A stretch of DNA of 34,971 bases, from assembly GCF_000485595.1 (NCBI RefSeq), contig NW_014577136.1, positions 275,325 through 310,295 on the forward strand. Direction: 5' to 3'. Shown piece after piece: positions 20,647-31,760 of the stretch; position 1 is the first letter of the stretch, and each line of letters begins with the position of its first letter. The notes under the pieces are model-generated. The model ran no database searches and was not told where the DNA came from. It worked only from the letters and a program-made list of their open reading frames with translations. Made by a program: the position numbers and the translations under genes. The DNA is from Priapulus caudatus (Eukaryota; Priapulida; Priapulimorpha; Priapulimorphida; Priapulidae).

Positions 20647-21350
20647 CTGCCGGGAGAGGAGGAGGAGGAGGAGAGGTTAGTACAACCGTCACACACGGCA
20701 CGCCGCGTATATGCCAGCACGCAGCCACGTATAAGCGAGCATGTCGTTACGAGGCTCACGGGTAGGCTCGGCGAATCTGCTTCCTCTGCCCGCCTCCAGC
20801 GACGATCGCACGCTAGGCTGCCGGGAAGGAGGAGGAGAGGTTAGTATAACCGTCAGACACACACCCGCACGTATATGCCGCACGCAGCCACGTATAAGCG
20901 AGTGTGTCGTTACGAGGCGTCACGCGGTAGGCCTCGCGAATCTGCTTCCTCTGACGCTCCAGCGACGATCGCAGCCGCGTAGGCTGCCGGGAGAGGAGGA
21001 GGAGGAGGAGAGGGTTAGTATCAACCGTCACACACGCACGCACGCACGTATAAGCGAGCGTGTCGTTAGCGAGGCGTCAGCGGTAGGCTCGCGAATTGCT
21101 TCCTCTGGCGCTCCAGCGACGATCGCACGCTAGCTGGCCGGAGAGGAGGAGAGGGAGGAAGAGGTTAGTATCAACCGTCACACACGCACGCACGCACGTA
21201 TATGCACGCACGCAGCCACGTATAAGCGAGTGTCGTTACGAGGCGTCACGCGGTAGGCCTCGCGAATCTGCTTCCTCTGACGCTCCAGCGACGATCGCAC
21301 GCTAGGCTGCCGGGAGAGGAGGAGGAGAGGGTTAGTATCAACCGTCACAC
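20647..21350. repeat. 150-174 bp tandem array of partial exons with 3' splice sites
   Basis: Four extra copies of acceptor (CCCGGCAG) plus the first 70 or so bases of exon 20474-20646 and upstream intron. Exon-like starts are near 20646, 20817, 20983, 21132 and 21306. The units still encode SSLERQRKQIREAYRV and TPRNDT in places but then run into intron sequence (TATACGTGGCTGCG) without a clear GT donor. Small indels differ among units. Confidence 0.92.
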
Positions 21351-21355
21351 ACGCC

Positions 21356-21477
21356 CGCTCGCACGCACGCACGCACGCACGTACGCACGTATATGCACCC
21401 ACGTATATGCACGCACTACACACGCACATACACACGCACGCACGCACGCACGCACGCACACACACAAACGCGTGCAC
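21356..21477. repeat. (ACGC)n/(CA)n microsatellite
   Basis: Runs of CACGCACGCACGCACG with ACGTATATGC and ACACAC variants, continuing the tail of the partial-exon array. Confidence 0.93.
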
Positions 21478-21527
21478 GCATGTGTCTTTTGTCGTCGTCT
21501 TCTCACATTCTTACCATCACCTACACA

Positions 21528-21734
21528 CCAAGGAGCTAAATATAACAAGGAGAGGAAGCGCCGCCATATTGGCCCAAATTTGGGTTCGGCAGAGACCCTA
21601 GAACAGATTAGTGTTCTATTGTCTCTGGGTTCGTTCGCACAGCCGTTTCAGCTGATTATGTCATAGATGGCAGCTCTTGAGGCGAAAAGCGCACAGCCAA
21701 TCCGTTCCTCTCCTTGTTATATTTAGCTTCTTGT
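21528..21734. mobile_element. MITE-like element, 29-bp terminal inverted repeats
   Basis: 21529-21557 and 21705-21733 are inverted and match at 28 of 29 bases (core AGCTAAATATAACAAGGAGA). Candidate target duplication TACACA at 21522-21527 and 21735-21740. It is about 207 bp with no coding sequence. The interior has a second imperfect inverted repeat (AGAGACcctAGAAC...GTTCTattGTCTCT). The superfamily is not assignable by eye. Confidence 0.8.
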
Positions 21735-21740
21735 TACACA

Positions 21741-22571
21741 TAGCCTCAACTGCCGCTGAGCATCAGGATGTGTACAGGCAGGAAGAAATTTAATCGGGAA
21801 CTTATCCAAACGTCAACTGTCCGCAACGTCGGAGCAAGGCCTTCCAATATATATACTTTTTGCTAGCCAGCTCTACAGTGAAAAGATCTGTGTCTTCTTG
21901 CTCTAGTTCTGTGTAGTCTGGAAGCCAGCTCAGTACCCTGAAATTGTATAGAAATGCGCAAGTAGTAGAGCGAGTAGAGTTTCAGGCATTAACATTCGGC
22001 ATGCAATGTAGCGAGGATATTGTAGGCAGAGGCACTAGTCGAGTGCAGAACAAACTAAAAGCTCGGGAAAACACATTCATTTGCCTCACTGTCATTACAC
22101 ATATCAACAGAGCGATGTGCATGCCTTTGTCAGAGACACTGCAAACTTTAATGCTGCTACTGTTCAACAGCAAGTCCAGGAGAACACTATTCACATGGAT
22201 AACCAAACATGTGCTGCTAAAAGCCATATTCATCCAGCCAAGGGTGAAGAGAGGGGGGGGGGGGTCTGGGGTTCGTTCGGCAATGCATTTTGAGCTTCAG
22301 CTTGAGGAAAATTATTTCAAGAATAATAAGAATTACCTAGACGAAATTATAGTAAATGTAAATAATAAACTAAAATCTGTAAAGTGAAAGCAAATTGGAA
22401 TTTTAAGAGCGTGGGGCATGAAAACGGGGGGGGGGGGGGAGGGATAGGTGAATCACTATTGAATTGCAAAAACCCTGGTTCACTAAAGTCGTGCATACAA
22501 GACATTTCTACTAGAAATGGTAGAGCAATAAAATGCAAGAGTTCATAAAGCAAGTATATATCCCTGCTTAC
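21741..22571. other. No recognised exon; possible decayed element with a SDVHAFV frame
   Basis: Two overlapping plus frames (21944-22387 and 22081-22293). The second contains CHYTYQQSDVHAFVRDTA. A related DNA segment occurs at 19262-19310 (frame QDSDVHAFVEELGS) and in block G copy 2 near 34870, which suggests a dispersed element fragment. G runs occur at 22250 and 22427. Confidence 0.35.
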
Positions 22572-22679
22572 GTTTTGCTGAGTGTACCAGTAAGCTGGCG
22601 GACTAGGCGAGTACGGCAGAGTCAGTGACTTGCACTATCAGTGGGTGAGCCGCGAGTTCTCCAACGTAAATGACAAAAC
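22572..22679 (-). CDS. TMEM131-like exon (two apparent 1-nt deletions)
   Basis: Acceptor ATTACGCTAG, donor GTAAGC, 108 nt. It starts in phase 0 after exon 589-724 and reads VLSFTLENS, then after a shift AAHPLIVQVTDSAVLA, then after another VRQLTGTLSK. Human TMEM131 reads EEITLENPADVPVYVQF...LVSRFNLSK. With two bases added the exon would be 110 nt and open. Only one copy exists here, so these shifts cannot be checked against a twin. Confidence 0.6.
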
Positions 22680-23215
22680 CTAGCGTAATCAAAACACCGT
22701 GCCTTGATATATAGTCATAATATTCAAAAATTGATCAAAATTTTAACGCAGGTTTGTCTTCTGTCAGTAATGTCATCTTAACTCATTTCTATAACATGTA
22801 TTGAGCCTTGCGTAAAAAACCTTTTTAGATAAACAGAAATAACATGTTATGACCTTCAGGCGAGTCTCTGTAACTTTAAAAGTACCTGTTAGTTAGAAGA
22901 TATAGGTCATAAGAATATTTCTTAGGTGCACCAACATTTATATTACCTACACTTGCCAGTGGAAAGTCATCTCACTCCAAAAAAAAACGAAAATGTTTTG
23001 GTAGGAACGCTTGGCCACTCAAACATAACTCGACAAAAACTGTGTTTGTTCAGCAATAAACGAGTGGAATAGTCTATAATCAGTCCATGTATGTGTGTGT
23101 GTGTGTGTGTTGTGTCTGTGTGTGTGTGGTGCGTGTGCATGTGCGTCCATGTGGCGCGTGTGCGTGTGCGTGCATGTATGTGTGCATGTGCGCGCCTGCA
23201 TATGCCTGTCTCCCA
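22680..23215. other. Intron-like DNA with a (GT)n tract at 23085-23190
   Basis: No exon seen. (GT)n with GTGCATGTGCG variants lies directly beside the left arm of the 1-kb palindrome. Confidence 0.6.
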
Positions 23216-24263
23216 CACAGGCACTTGGAGCGTTTCAATACAAATATAATGCTAAATAAATACGAAATCTATTTACTACAGTCCTAATGTTTCTCTACTC
23301 TCCTTCACCTAGTATTATTGCCGACAAGCCGTGCTGCAAATGCTCCAACGACAGCAAACACACGCCCACCGAATGCACGCTGCTGCACGCTGCACGCCTA
23401 TGCAAACTTACACAAATATAAGAGGTAGGAAATGAGATGCCAAATTCGCTCGACATGCTCGTTGATTTCAACGTTTACAAAACAAATATTCAACCATTCT
23501 ACTCCACCTTTGTTTCATTTGAAGGCCAGTGTTCAACTTGTTATACACAACATACTGCCTGTGTTCGTGAACAAGCTTGTGTCAGCGAAATCACACAAAG
23601 CCTGACGAGATTCTCACGTTCGCTCCGTTGCGCAGTTTATGTAAATGGCTGTCAGAATCAGGAAACACCTGCCGGCGCTTTTCGTGACCTCATTTTTGCG
23701 CCACATTATTGCAACGCTCCACTGGCGGCTTTGACCGAGGCTCGTACGGGAGTTGGAAGCAGCGTGGTAGTTTCCCAAATGCAGTGCGCCGCTATAGCCT
23801 GTACTTGCAGCCATTTACATGAATGCGCATGGGAGCGAAGCGAGAATTTCGTCAGGCTTCGTGTGATTTCGCGTGACACAGCTCGGTTAGAACACAGACA
23901 GATATGTTGTTATAACAAGTGAAACATGGCTTCAAATAAAAACAAAGATGGAGTAGAATGGTTGAATATTTGTGTTGTAAACGTGTGAAATCAAGCGAGC
24001 GTCGAGCGAATTTTGGCATCTGCGCTTTCCTACCTGCTCTATATTTGTTGTGTAAGTGTGCATAGAGGCAGGCAGCGGCGCAGCAGCGTAGCAGCGTGGC
24101 TTCGGTGGCGCGTGTGGTTTGCTGTCGATTGGAGCATTTGCAGCACGGCTTTGTCGGCAATATACTAGGTGAAGGAGAGTAGAGAAACATTAAGACTTTG
24201 GTAGTAAATAGATTTCGTATATATTTAGCATTATATTTTATTGAAAACGCTCAAGTGCCTGTG
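23216..24263. mobile_element. 1.05-kb palindrome / long-armed fold-back element
   Basis: The left arm 23216-23653 and right arm 23809-24263 are inverted copies of each other, diverged by substitutions and small indels, around a 155-bp spacer. Outer ends share CACAGGCACTTG. Shared inner blocks include CTCTACTCTCCTTCACCTAG, GCTGCAAATGCTCCAA, TTCAACCATTCTACTCCA and TGTAAATGGCTG. Arm divergence argues against a snap-back artefact. Open frames on both strands are arm translations with no domain I recognise. Confidence 0.85.
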
Positions 24264-24632
24264 GTCTCCGAGTCTATGTGCAAATGCACCTGGTGAACGA
24301 GCCTAGTCAATGTTGTAGAATATCTAAATTGGACCTTTAATAAAACTACTTCTCTTAGTTCCTATCTACATCCTGTGTTCAATTTCATAAATTTATTTGA
24401 ATCTACAAGTGCACCTTTATGGAACTACTTCTCTGTCTTAATTAGTGCTACCACATCTGTGTTTAATTATACAAATAATTTGAATCTACAATTGCACAGT
24501 TAATGGACTACTTCTCTTAGTGCCTACCAACATCGCTGTGTTCAATTATGGAAAAATAAGAAAACTTTATTTGAATATCGAGTTAGATGGATGCAATTTC
24601 GTTTGCCATTCGATAACATTGAAGACACTCAG

Positions 24633-24770
24633 CGACGTGTTACCGACTTGAGTTAGCGGGAACCTGCAGCCAGGTTGTGTTGACTAGACTCGGCCAGAAT
24701 GAGATTTGCTGCGGCTCGAAGTAGAAACTCCTTCACAAAGCTCGTGTCCAGCTGCAGAGTTACGTTAACG
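24633..24770 (-). pseudogene. Second copy of exon 589-724 (noisy)
   Basis: Acceptor intact at 24770. The donor GTGAGT is altered, and the exon has indels that break the frame. It is listed as broken, though the errors look like read errors rather than decay. Confidence 0.6.
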
Positions 24771-25240
24771 CTGAAAAAAGATGCAGACAACATTCGTCAG
24801 ACGCAGCATCACGAGTGAGAAAACGAAGTGTTAACAGATGAAGATGAAGTACAGTAGCACACCAGTTACAACTAGATTATGAAGGTGATCAGCATATCGT
24901 TTACATATATTATAATAAATATTCAATGTGTACGATTAATGCTGAGAAATGAAGCAACAGCGATTCGTCAGAAAGACTCTCAGATGGGTGTAAACAGATC
25001 AAGAAGCAACGCGACAAACAGTATTATAATTAGAATGCAATAACGTGACAGCGATTTCGTTTACATATAATTATATATATTCAATGTTTACTGTTATGCT
25101 GCAATGAGGGGGGACAACAACAGCATTCTCAGGACAGCCTCCAGTCAGTGTTAAACAGATCAGGAAGCACAGCAGGCAAAAAAAGTTATAATTAGATAGC
25201 AAACGTGACAGCATTCGTTATATACGTGTCGTTTCGCTGC
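24750..25240. repeat. Acceptor-spanning tandem repeat, three units
   Basis: Exon-edge/acceptor copies end near 24770, 24942 and 25098 (spacing about 172 and 156). Copy 1 of the block has only two. Confidence 0.75.
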
Positions 25241-25320
25241 AAGTGAATTGTCAATTGATATTTGTAAACTCGTCGTTGTACGCTACTATCATACAGGCAA
25301 CCAGATCGATGCGAACTCAC

Positions 25321-25434
25321 GTGTTGTACCGATCGAGGCCGTTGGCCATCCGGTGACCGCAACTTGTTGTGAGAACCGTTTGTTTGCGTCGACGTCCGAC
25401 GGAGGGCGAGGCTGACCACTGCTGCAGTTCCCTC
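25321..25434 (-). pseudogene. Second copy of exon 1118-1235 (noisy)
   Basis: Acceptor GTCTGCAG and donor GTGAGT are kept. The 5' end (GAGGGAACTGCAGCAGTGG) has the phase that exon 2004-2106 requires, giving a RELQQW start, while the middle is frameshifted. Together with copy 1 the two readings complement each other. Confidence 0.65.
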
Positions 25435-26115
25435 CTGCAGACGGCGTGAGAGAAGCACACAGATAGTATACGACTGTTTATGCTCTACAACATGCGTTGC
25501 TTTCGTCACGCGTTAACAAGTTCTCATATGCTAACAAACATTTATGTGATGTGACGACGTGCGTGGCGTTACGATGTATGTATTTTATATCTGTATTGTT
25601 CTGTATTATTCCTGTATCTTTTTGTTCTGCTCCTGTATTGTACTATTCTCCTGATTTGATTTTATATCTGTATCTGTTCTGTATTCATTCTGTATCATTT
25701 TATTTGTATCTGTAAGCTGTAATTATTCTCTGCATTCTGATTTATATATGTATCTGTTCTGTATTCTTTCTGTTATGTTTTGGCATCTTCTGGGCAGTCT
25801 GAAATGGCATTTTCGTTCACCGTTCAAACATGCTCTTGTAATCAAACAAACGTATCTATGCGAGTTATTCTAGTTAAAATATTGTTAGCTGTTGCTTTTG
25901 ATAACTGCATGCGAAGATTGGCGTAATTATTGAATTACCTAACGAGAATCTTGCGAGAACGAGCACACAAAGATTGTGTAATTTATTAAATTTAACGAGA
26001 ATTTAGACAACCGCGATGACTGGTTCTGTAACGACAGTGTTGGATGATGGTGGTGGTTTGCGAATCTTATTGGGCAGTGACTAGGAGCTCAGTACGTGAG
26101 CAGAGATCCTACATA

Positions 26116-26218
26116 CTCTGCGTCAGGTAATAGCATAACTGTGTGGTGTGTCGCAATCCTACATAGGCACTCATAGCTGTTCTCACAATCCTGCTTCGGA
26201 TAAAGTAGATCTTTCCAA
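26116..26218 (-). pseudogene. Second copy of exon 2004-2106 (noisy)
   Basis: Recognisable by alignment to copy 1 (acceptor region TTCAGTTGGAAAGATC). Several bases are missing and the donor is changed. Boundaries are approximate. Confidence 0.5.
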
Positions 26219-26689
26219 CTGAAATATTTCAGCTCTCAGCGTCACATTGCATCGACGGCTTGTCAGCTAGTACTTATTTCAGATTCATTTGTTACTGAAG
26301 TTATCACCGGCGCTATGGCGTGTGCCTTCTGCTGAAGTTAGATTGAGAGCGAATCTCATTTGGCTGTCACTTACAGGGGTAGACATGAACTTTTGACAAC
26401 TAGCCTCAAAAAGAGGGAGTCGCAACACAATGAGGGAGTCCGCAGTTGAGGTTCAAAATTAAAATATTAAAAATAACGATTTTAAGATTCATGCAGTTGC
26501 ACGTGTCTGCAACATTTTTTTGACATTAGCTGAAAATAACAGTAATTCCGGCGATGGCGTGCTCGCGAATGAACTAGTTTCTATGGCAGAATTATTCAGG
26601 GAGTCCACGGACTCCTGCATATGTCAAATCAGGAGTCGACAGTAAATCAGGGAGTATTTGACTCGGATCCGTTAATTTCACCTACTTAT

Positions 26690-29600
26690 ACAGAACGTAT
26701 ATCACCATATACCATTCCATGTAACCTATTATACACACCACACACTATATAAACATCCAGACACATGTCAAACACCACCCAACACATTGCATCACACCAC
26801 CCACACACCATTCTACACCCACACCATTTAAAACACACACCACGCATTTCATACACCACCACACACCATTCATAACACCACGCACACACCATTCATCAAT
26901 CCACACACGATTCATAAGCACGCACCACCCATTCGATACACACGCCACACACCATTCATACACGCACCCACACCCATTCTAGCACCACCACAACATTGCA
27001 TACCACCCCAACGACGCACACACCATTATACATCACGCACCATTCAGGTGGCAAATCCACTTTAGGCACCGTTAGGTATGACGAAGTGATGGCACAGATT
27101 TCTGTGTATCATCATTGATGGCAAGAATTTCTGTTATATCAAGGAATGATGGCAAAAGCCTAAAATCCTAACTAACCTAAGCCCAACCTACCTAACCCTA
27201 ACACACTTCGTTGTTACTAAGGAGTAAGGTTATACTTTATGACTTAGGGTTAAGGTTAGGGTTAGGTTTTGCAATGAATTCGCTTGATATACGGAAGTTG
27301 TGCATCAGTTGATAGCTACACAGAAATCTTGTGGCATCACTTCGTGATAATAAGGTGCCTAAAGTGGAGTTTGCGCCCACCATTCATACACCACCACCAG
27401 TTATACACCACCACCACCATTCATACACCACCACACATTCATACACACCACACCCACAACACATTCATAACCACTGCACGACACCATTCATACACGCACC
27501 TCACAACCATTATACACCACCACACACCACCCCCACACCATTCATACACCACCGCACCACACTTCATACACCATTCATAACACCACAAGCCATTCATGAA
27601 CGAGCCACACGCCATTCATACACACCACACACGTATTCCATACACACCACGACACCATTCATACCACCCACAGCCACGCATTATACACCACCACACCCAT
27701 TTCATAACACCCAGATCCATTATACCTACCACCGCACCAACACACACAATTATCACCACGCACAACCATTCATAAGCACGCACAACACCATTCATACACG
27801 ATTCATACACGCACCACACACCAATTCATACACAGCAGCCACACGCCATTGCATACACGCAGTCCCACAGCACATTCATACACCCCACACACCATTCATA
27901 CACCAGCCACACCCATTACATCACGCGACCCACCACATTATACACGCACCCACACAGCGAGAGCCATTCATACACCACCTAACACCCATTCATGACACCA
28001 CCACAAACCTCACACACCATTCATAACAACCCACAGCACCATTCATACACGCACCACACATTCTCACCACGCCAACACATTCATACACATTCATACCCAG
28101 CAGCCGGGCACCACACACCATTCATGACAGGACCACCCACACACATTCATACACGCACCCACGACACATTCACACACCACGACACACCATTCATACACAC
28201 GCCCACACATTCATCACACGCACCACACACCATATGCATACATACCATACCCATTCATACACCACCACGACACCATCTTCCATCAGGACCACCACAGACA
28301 CCATTCATACACCACGAGCCACAAATTCATAGACCACCACACCACACACACACTATTCATAATCCATCCACAACCCTTCATAAACACCACAACGCATTCA
28401 TACACGCACCCACACACATTCATACACCACCCACACACCATTCATACACGCCCACACACCATTCATAACCACCCACACATCATTACACCACCCACACACT
28501 CATTCATACACCTCCAGCGACACCATTCTACATCAGCACACACCATTCTACCCACACACACATTCATGACTACTCACCAACCATTCATAACCACGAGCAC
28601 AACATTCATCACCCCACACCTCACCACACCGGATTCATACATCACCCACCATTCATAGACCACCCACCACAACCATTCATAACACACACCACACACCATT
28701 CATCACACACACACACCATTCATACACCACGACACACACCCCAACCCCACGCACGCATTCTACATAGCCACAACACGGCATTCATACACCACCCCACCAC
28801 ACCAATATCATAACAAACCACACACCATTCATACACCACACCACATTCATGACACATCCAAAACCATTCATACATCACCACACACCATTCATTACACAGA
28901 ATCACCACACACCATTCATACATCACACACACCATTTCATACACACCCACGACACCATTCATGACACATCGAGACACACACGCATTCATAATCACACAGG
29001 CACCTTGCATACGCCACCCACACCATTTCATACACACCCACACACCATTCATAACGCACCAACAGGCATTCATACACACGCCACACACCATTCATAACGA
29101 CCCACACACCATTCGATCACGGCACCGCACACACATTTGATAACCACCCAAACACCATTCATAAAACCATTCCATACCCACCACAAGCGCACGCATTCAT
29201 CAACACGCACCCACACCATCATACACCATGCACACAAGTTCGCATACCCGACCCCACACGCCATTCATACAGCCATCACAGCACCCATTTCATACACACC
29301 CAGAACACACACGGACCCACCAGCATTCATACACGCATCCACACACCATTCATCACATACCCACACCATTCATACACGCCACACCATTCATACACACCCA
29401 ACACATTCATACGCCACCCCGCCCACCATTCATACACGACGCCACAAGCACACCCACACACCATTCTGACATCACCCAACACCATTCATAACCACCCACA
29501 CACGATTCATACAGCCACCACCCTATTCATAACCACCAACACACCACCCACACATCAGCCCACACACACCCACAGCACGCACACACCCATTCATACTACC

Positions 29601-30560
29601 CGACGATTCATACACACCCACACTCATTCATAACACCACAACCATTCATACACCAACCGCACACATCCATTTCATACACAATCCACACAGCACATTCATA
29701 CATCACTCGGCACACCATTCATAAACCACCCCACACCATTCATACTCAGCCCCAACACATTTCATACCCACCGCAACCGCATTCATACACCTCCACAACC
29801 ATTACATACTCACGCCACACACCATTCATAGCACACCGCAGCACACGCATTCACTACACCCCCACACACCATTCATACACCACCCCACACATTTCATTAC
29901 ACACCGCAACCAATTCATACCACCAACCCACAACACCATTTCATATCACCACCAACCTTCTTACACACCACAATCCTTCATACACCATTCATACACCACC
30001 ACACCAATTCATAACGACCACCACCATTCATACACATACCACCACACCATTCCATACCACCCACACCCATTCATACACCATCCACACACCATTGCAAACA
30101 TCCGACACACCATTCATGACACCGCCAACACCATTTCATAACGGCACCACAACGACATTCATACACACCCACACCATTCATACGCACCCACACACCATTC
30201 ACGGACCAACCACGCAATTCATACACACCCACGGAAACCATTCATACACACCCACACCATTGGCATAGCCACGCACACCATTCATACACCACCGCCTACA
30301 CCATTCATACACCAACCACACACACATTCATACACAGCACCTCACTACACATTCATACACACCCACACACATTCATACACACTCACAACCATTCATACAC
30401 CACCACACACGCATTCATACACGGCACGCCATACCATTCATACCCACACCACCATTCATACACGACCATACAACACCATTCATACACGCACCAACCATTC
30501 ATAACACCACCGACACACCATTAACACACCCAACACCATTCACACCACCCAACACCATTC
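26690..30560. repeat. Block B: 22-bp satellite, second copy (about 3.9 kb)
   Basis: Same monomer family as 2640-4655, but almost twice as long and much less regular, with indels in most monomers. All open frames inside are satellite translations. Intronic by exon order. Confidence 0.95.
27046..27379. mobile_element. Second copy of the telomere-like fold-back element
   Basis: Arms about 27046-27165 and 27265-27379 with ends GGCAAATCCACTTTAGGCAC / GTGCCTAAAGTGGA. The core contains CCTAACCCTAAC and GGGTTAAGGTTAGGGTTAGG, closer to perfect telomere-type repeats than copy 1. Confidence 0.75.
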
Positions 30561-30789
30561 ACAACATGAAAGTTGATAGTGTAAACCTAGCTTTACTCAG
30601 TTTGCAACGTCTAAACCACGAGCATACACACCCAACAAAGAACATGCACAGGCATTTGTCTTTTTAAGCAGGCGCCACATCCGTTTTATTAATTATTATG
30701 ATTATTATTTTATCCTTATTAATATTATTTCTTATCACAATTAATTATGGCACATCACTGATTTCTTTCCTAATGCTGCCAGTCTGTCC

Positions 30790-31075
30790 AAATTACAAAC
30801 ACCCTTCATTACCCGTCCAATTCGAAATGCAAAGCAGCGATAGCATGGAATTGAGAGAACCTACTCGAAAGCGCCTCGCACGCATCATTACCCAGTCTAA
30901 TTTTTAAACGTGGCGTGGCGAAAATGCAAAACAAAAGAACATTCGCGAAACTGGCCGGCGCACATCATCATTACCTGTCTAATTTGAAACATGGCGCGGA
31001 GAGAACATTCGTGAAGAACAAAAGAACATTCGCGAAACTGGCCGGCGCACATCGCATTACCTGTCCGACTCGAAA
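30790..31075. repeat. Four tandem units spanning the 5' splice site of exon 31061-31294
   Basis: On the minus strand the exon end TCGAGTCGGACAG|GTAATG is echoed as TTAGACAG|GTAATG, TTAGACTGG|GTAATG and TTGGACGG|GTAATG (GTAATG positions near 31055, 30975, 30885 and 30805). Units also share CATGGCGCGG-like and GAACATTCGCGAAACTGGCC blocks. 30560-30790 has nothing recognisable beyond AT-rich DNA. Confidence 0.85.
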
Positions 31076-31294
31076 TACGACGCGGCGAGGACGCAGAACA
31101 AGAGAACGCTCATGAAGCTAACGAGCGAGTAGTAGAGGATCGGCTCCCAGGGTGGGCGCGGCAGCATGCCCGCGCACTTCGCGATCATGGCAGCGGGAAG
31201 GGTTGCGATGATAGTCGTGTTCAGTGGATCGCCGAGACTCGTCGCAAACTGCAGGCAGCGCTGGACGCGCGACATCGTAAAGTCCGGAGTGAAC
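31061..31294 (-). CDS. TMEM131-like transmembrane exon (clean)
   Basis: A 234-nt exon, 1 nt + 77 codons + 2 nt, between acceptor GTTCTTTCTCCTCACAG and donor GTAATG. It starts FTPDFTMSRVQRCLQFATSL and has KCAGMLPRPPWEPILYYSLV before a hydrophobic helix of about 20 residues (SFMSVLLFCVLAASYF), then ESD. Human TMEM131 has FTPDFTASRVIREL, AEALPRPNWELALYI and ALFLLVIGTAYLEA at the same spacing. This is the junction between the last lumenal PapD-like domain and the single membrane helix. It is known that the family resides in the ER/secretory pathway and aids collagen export. Cytoplasmic-tail exons are not in the window. The first codon is completed across the intron by exon 31739-31931 (GC|G, Ala), a perfect phase fit. 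Confidence 0.92.
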
Positions 31295-31429
31295 CTGTGA
31301 GGAGAAAGAACAACAACACAGCTCGTTACGTCTGTGCGTGCGTGCGTGCGCGCGTGCGTGCATCATTGTGCTTATCGTAAATATTACCTAAATATTATTT
31401 ATTATTATGTGTTATCGTCACCCGTGCTT

Positions 31430-31760
31430 ATGTCTACGTGAAATCCGCATCGAAACTGTTCACGGAACATGCCGAGCGCGTGAAGTTACTCACGCGATCG
31501 GCATGTAGAACTGCATGCATGTATCATCGTAAATAACCGTACTTACGACGTCTACATTAAATCTGCTTCGAAACTTCGAATGATCATTCCGTGAAAAGTT
31601 TCAATGCAGATTTAACGTAGACATACAGCTCATACGTTGTGCGCGTGTCTACATCGAAACTGTTCGCGGAACGAAGAGTCGAACGTGAACGTGAACTCCT
31701 GCGATCGTCATGTGAACGTTGAACAGTTAGTTACTCACGCTATCGTCATGTGCTGCGTCT
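31430..31760. repeat. Degenerate intronic repeats carrying 5' splice sites
   Basis: The intron after exon 31739-31931 contains echoes of the exon end and donor: ATGACGATAGC|GTGAGTAAC (real), ATGACGATCGCAG near 31708 and ATGCCGATCGC|GTGAGTAAC near 31495, with repeated TCTACGTGAAAT/TCTACATTAAAT and CGAAACTGTTCGCGGAAC blocks. The unit is roughly 110-120 bp, poorly conserved. Confidence 0.65.

Larger units (their letters stand above)
24343..26700. repeat. Block A, second copy
   Basis: Same order and orientation as 293-2640, with frequent 1-3 nt indels, including the three 80-88 bp repeats at the start and the 81-91 bp repeats near 25580-25770. It differs by an extra unit in the acceptor-spanning repeat. 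It is followed by the same satellite. Confidence 0.92.

Noticed and set aside
23437-23922. 161-codon plus frame
   Set aside because: Spans the palindrome arm and spacer; the mirrored arm gives an equally open frame, and no domain is recognisable.
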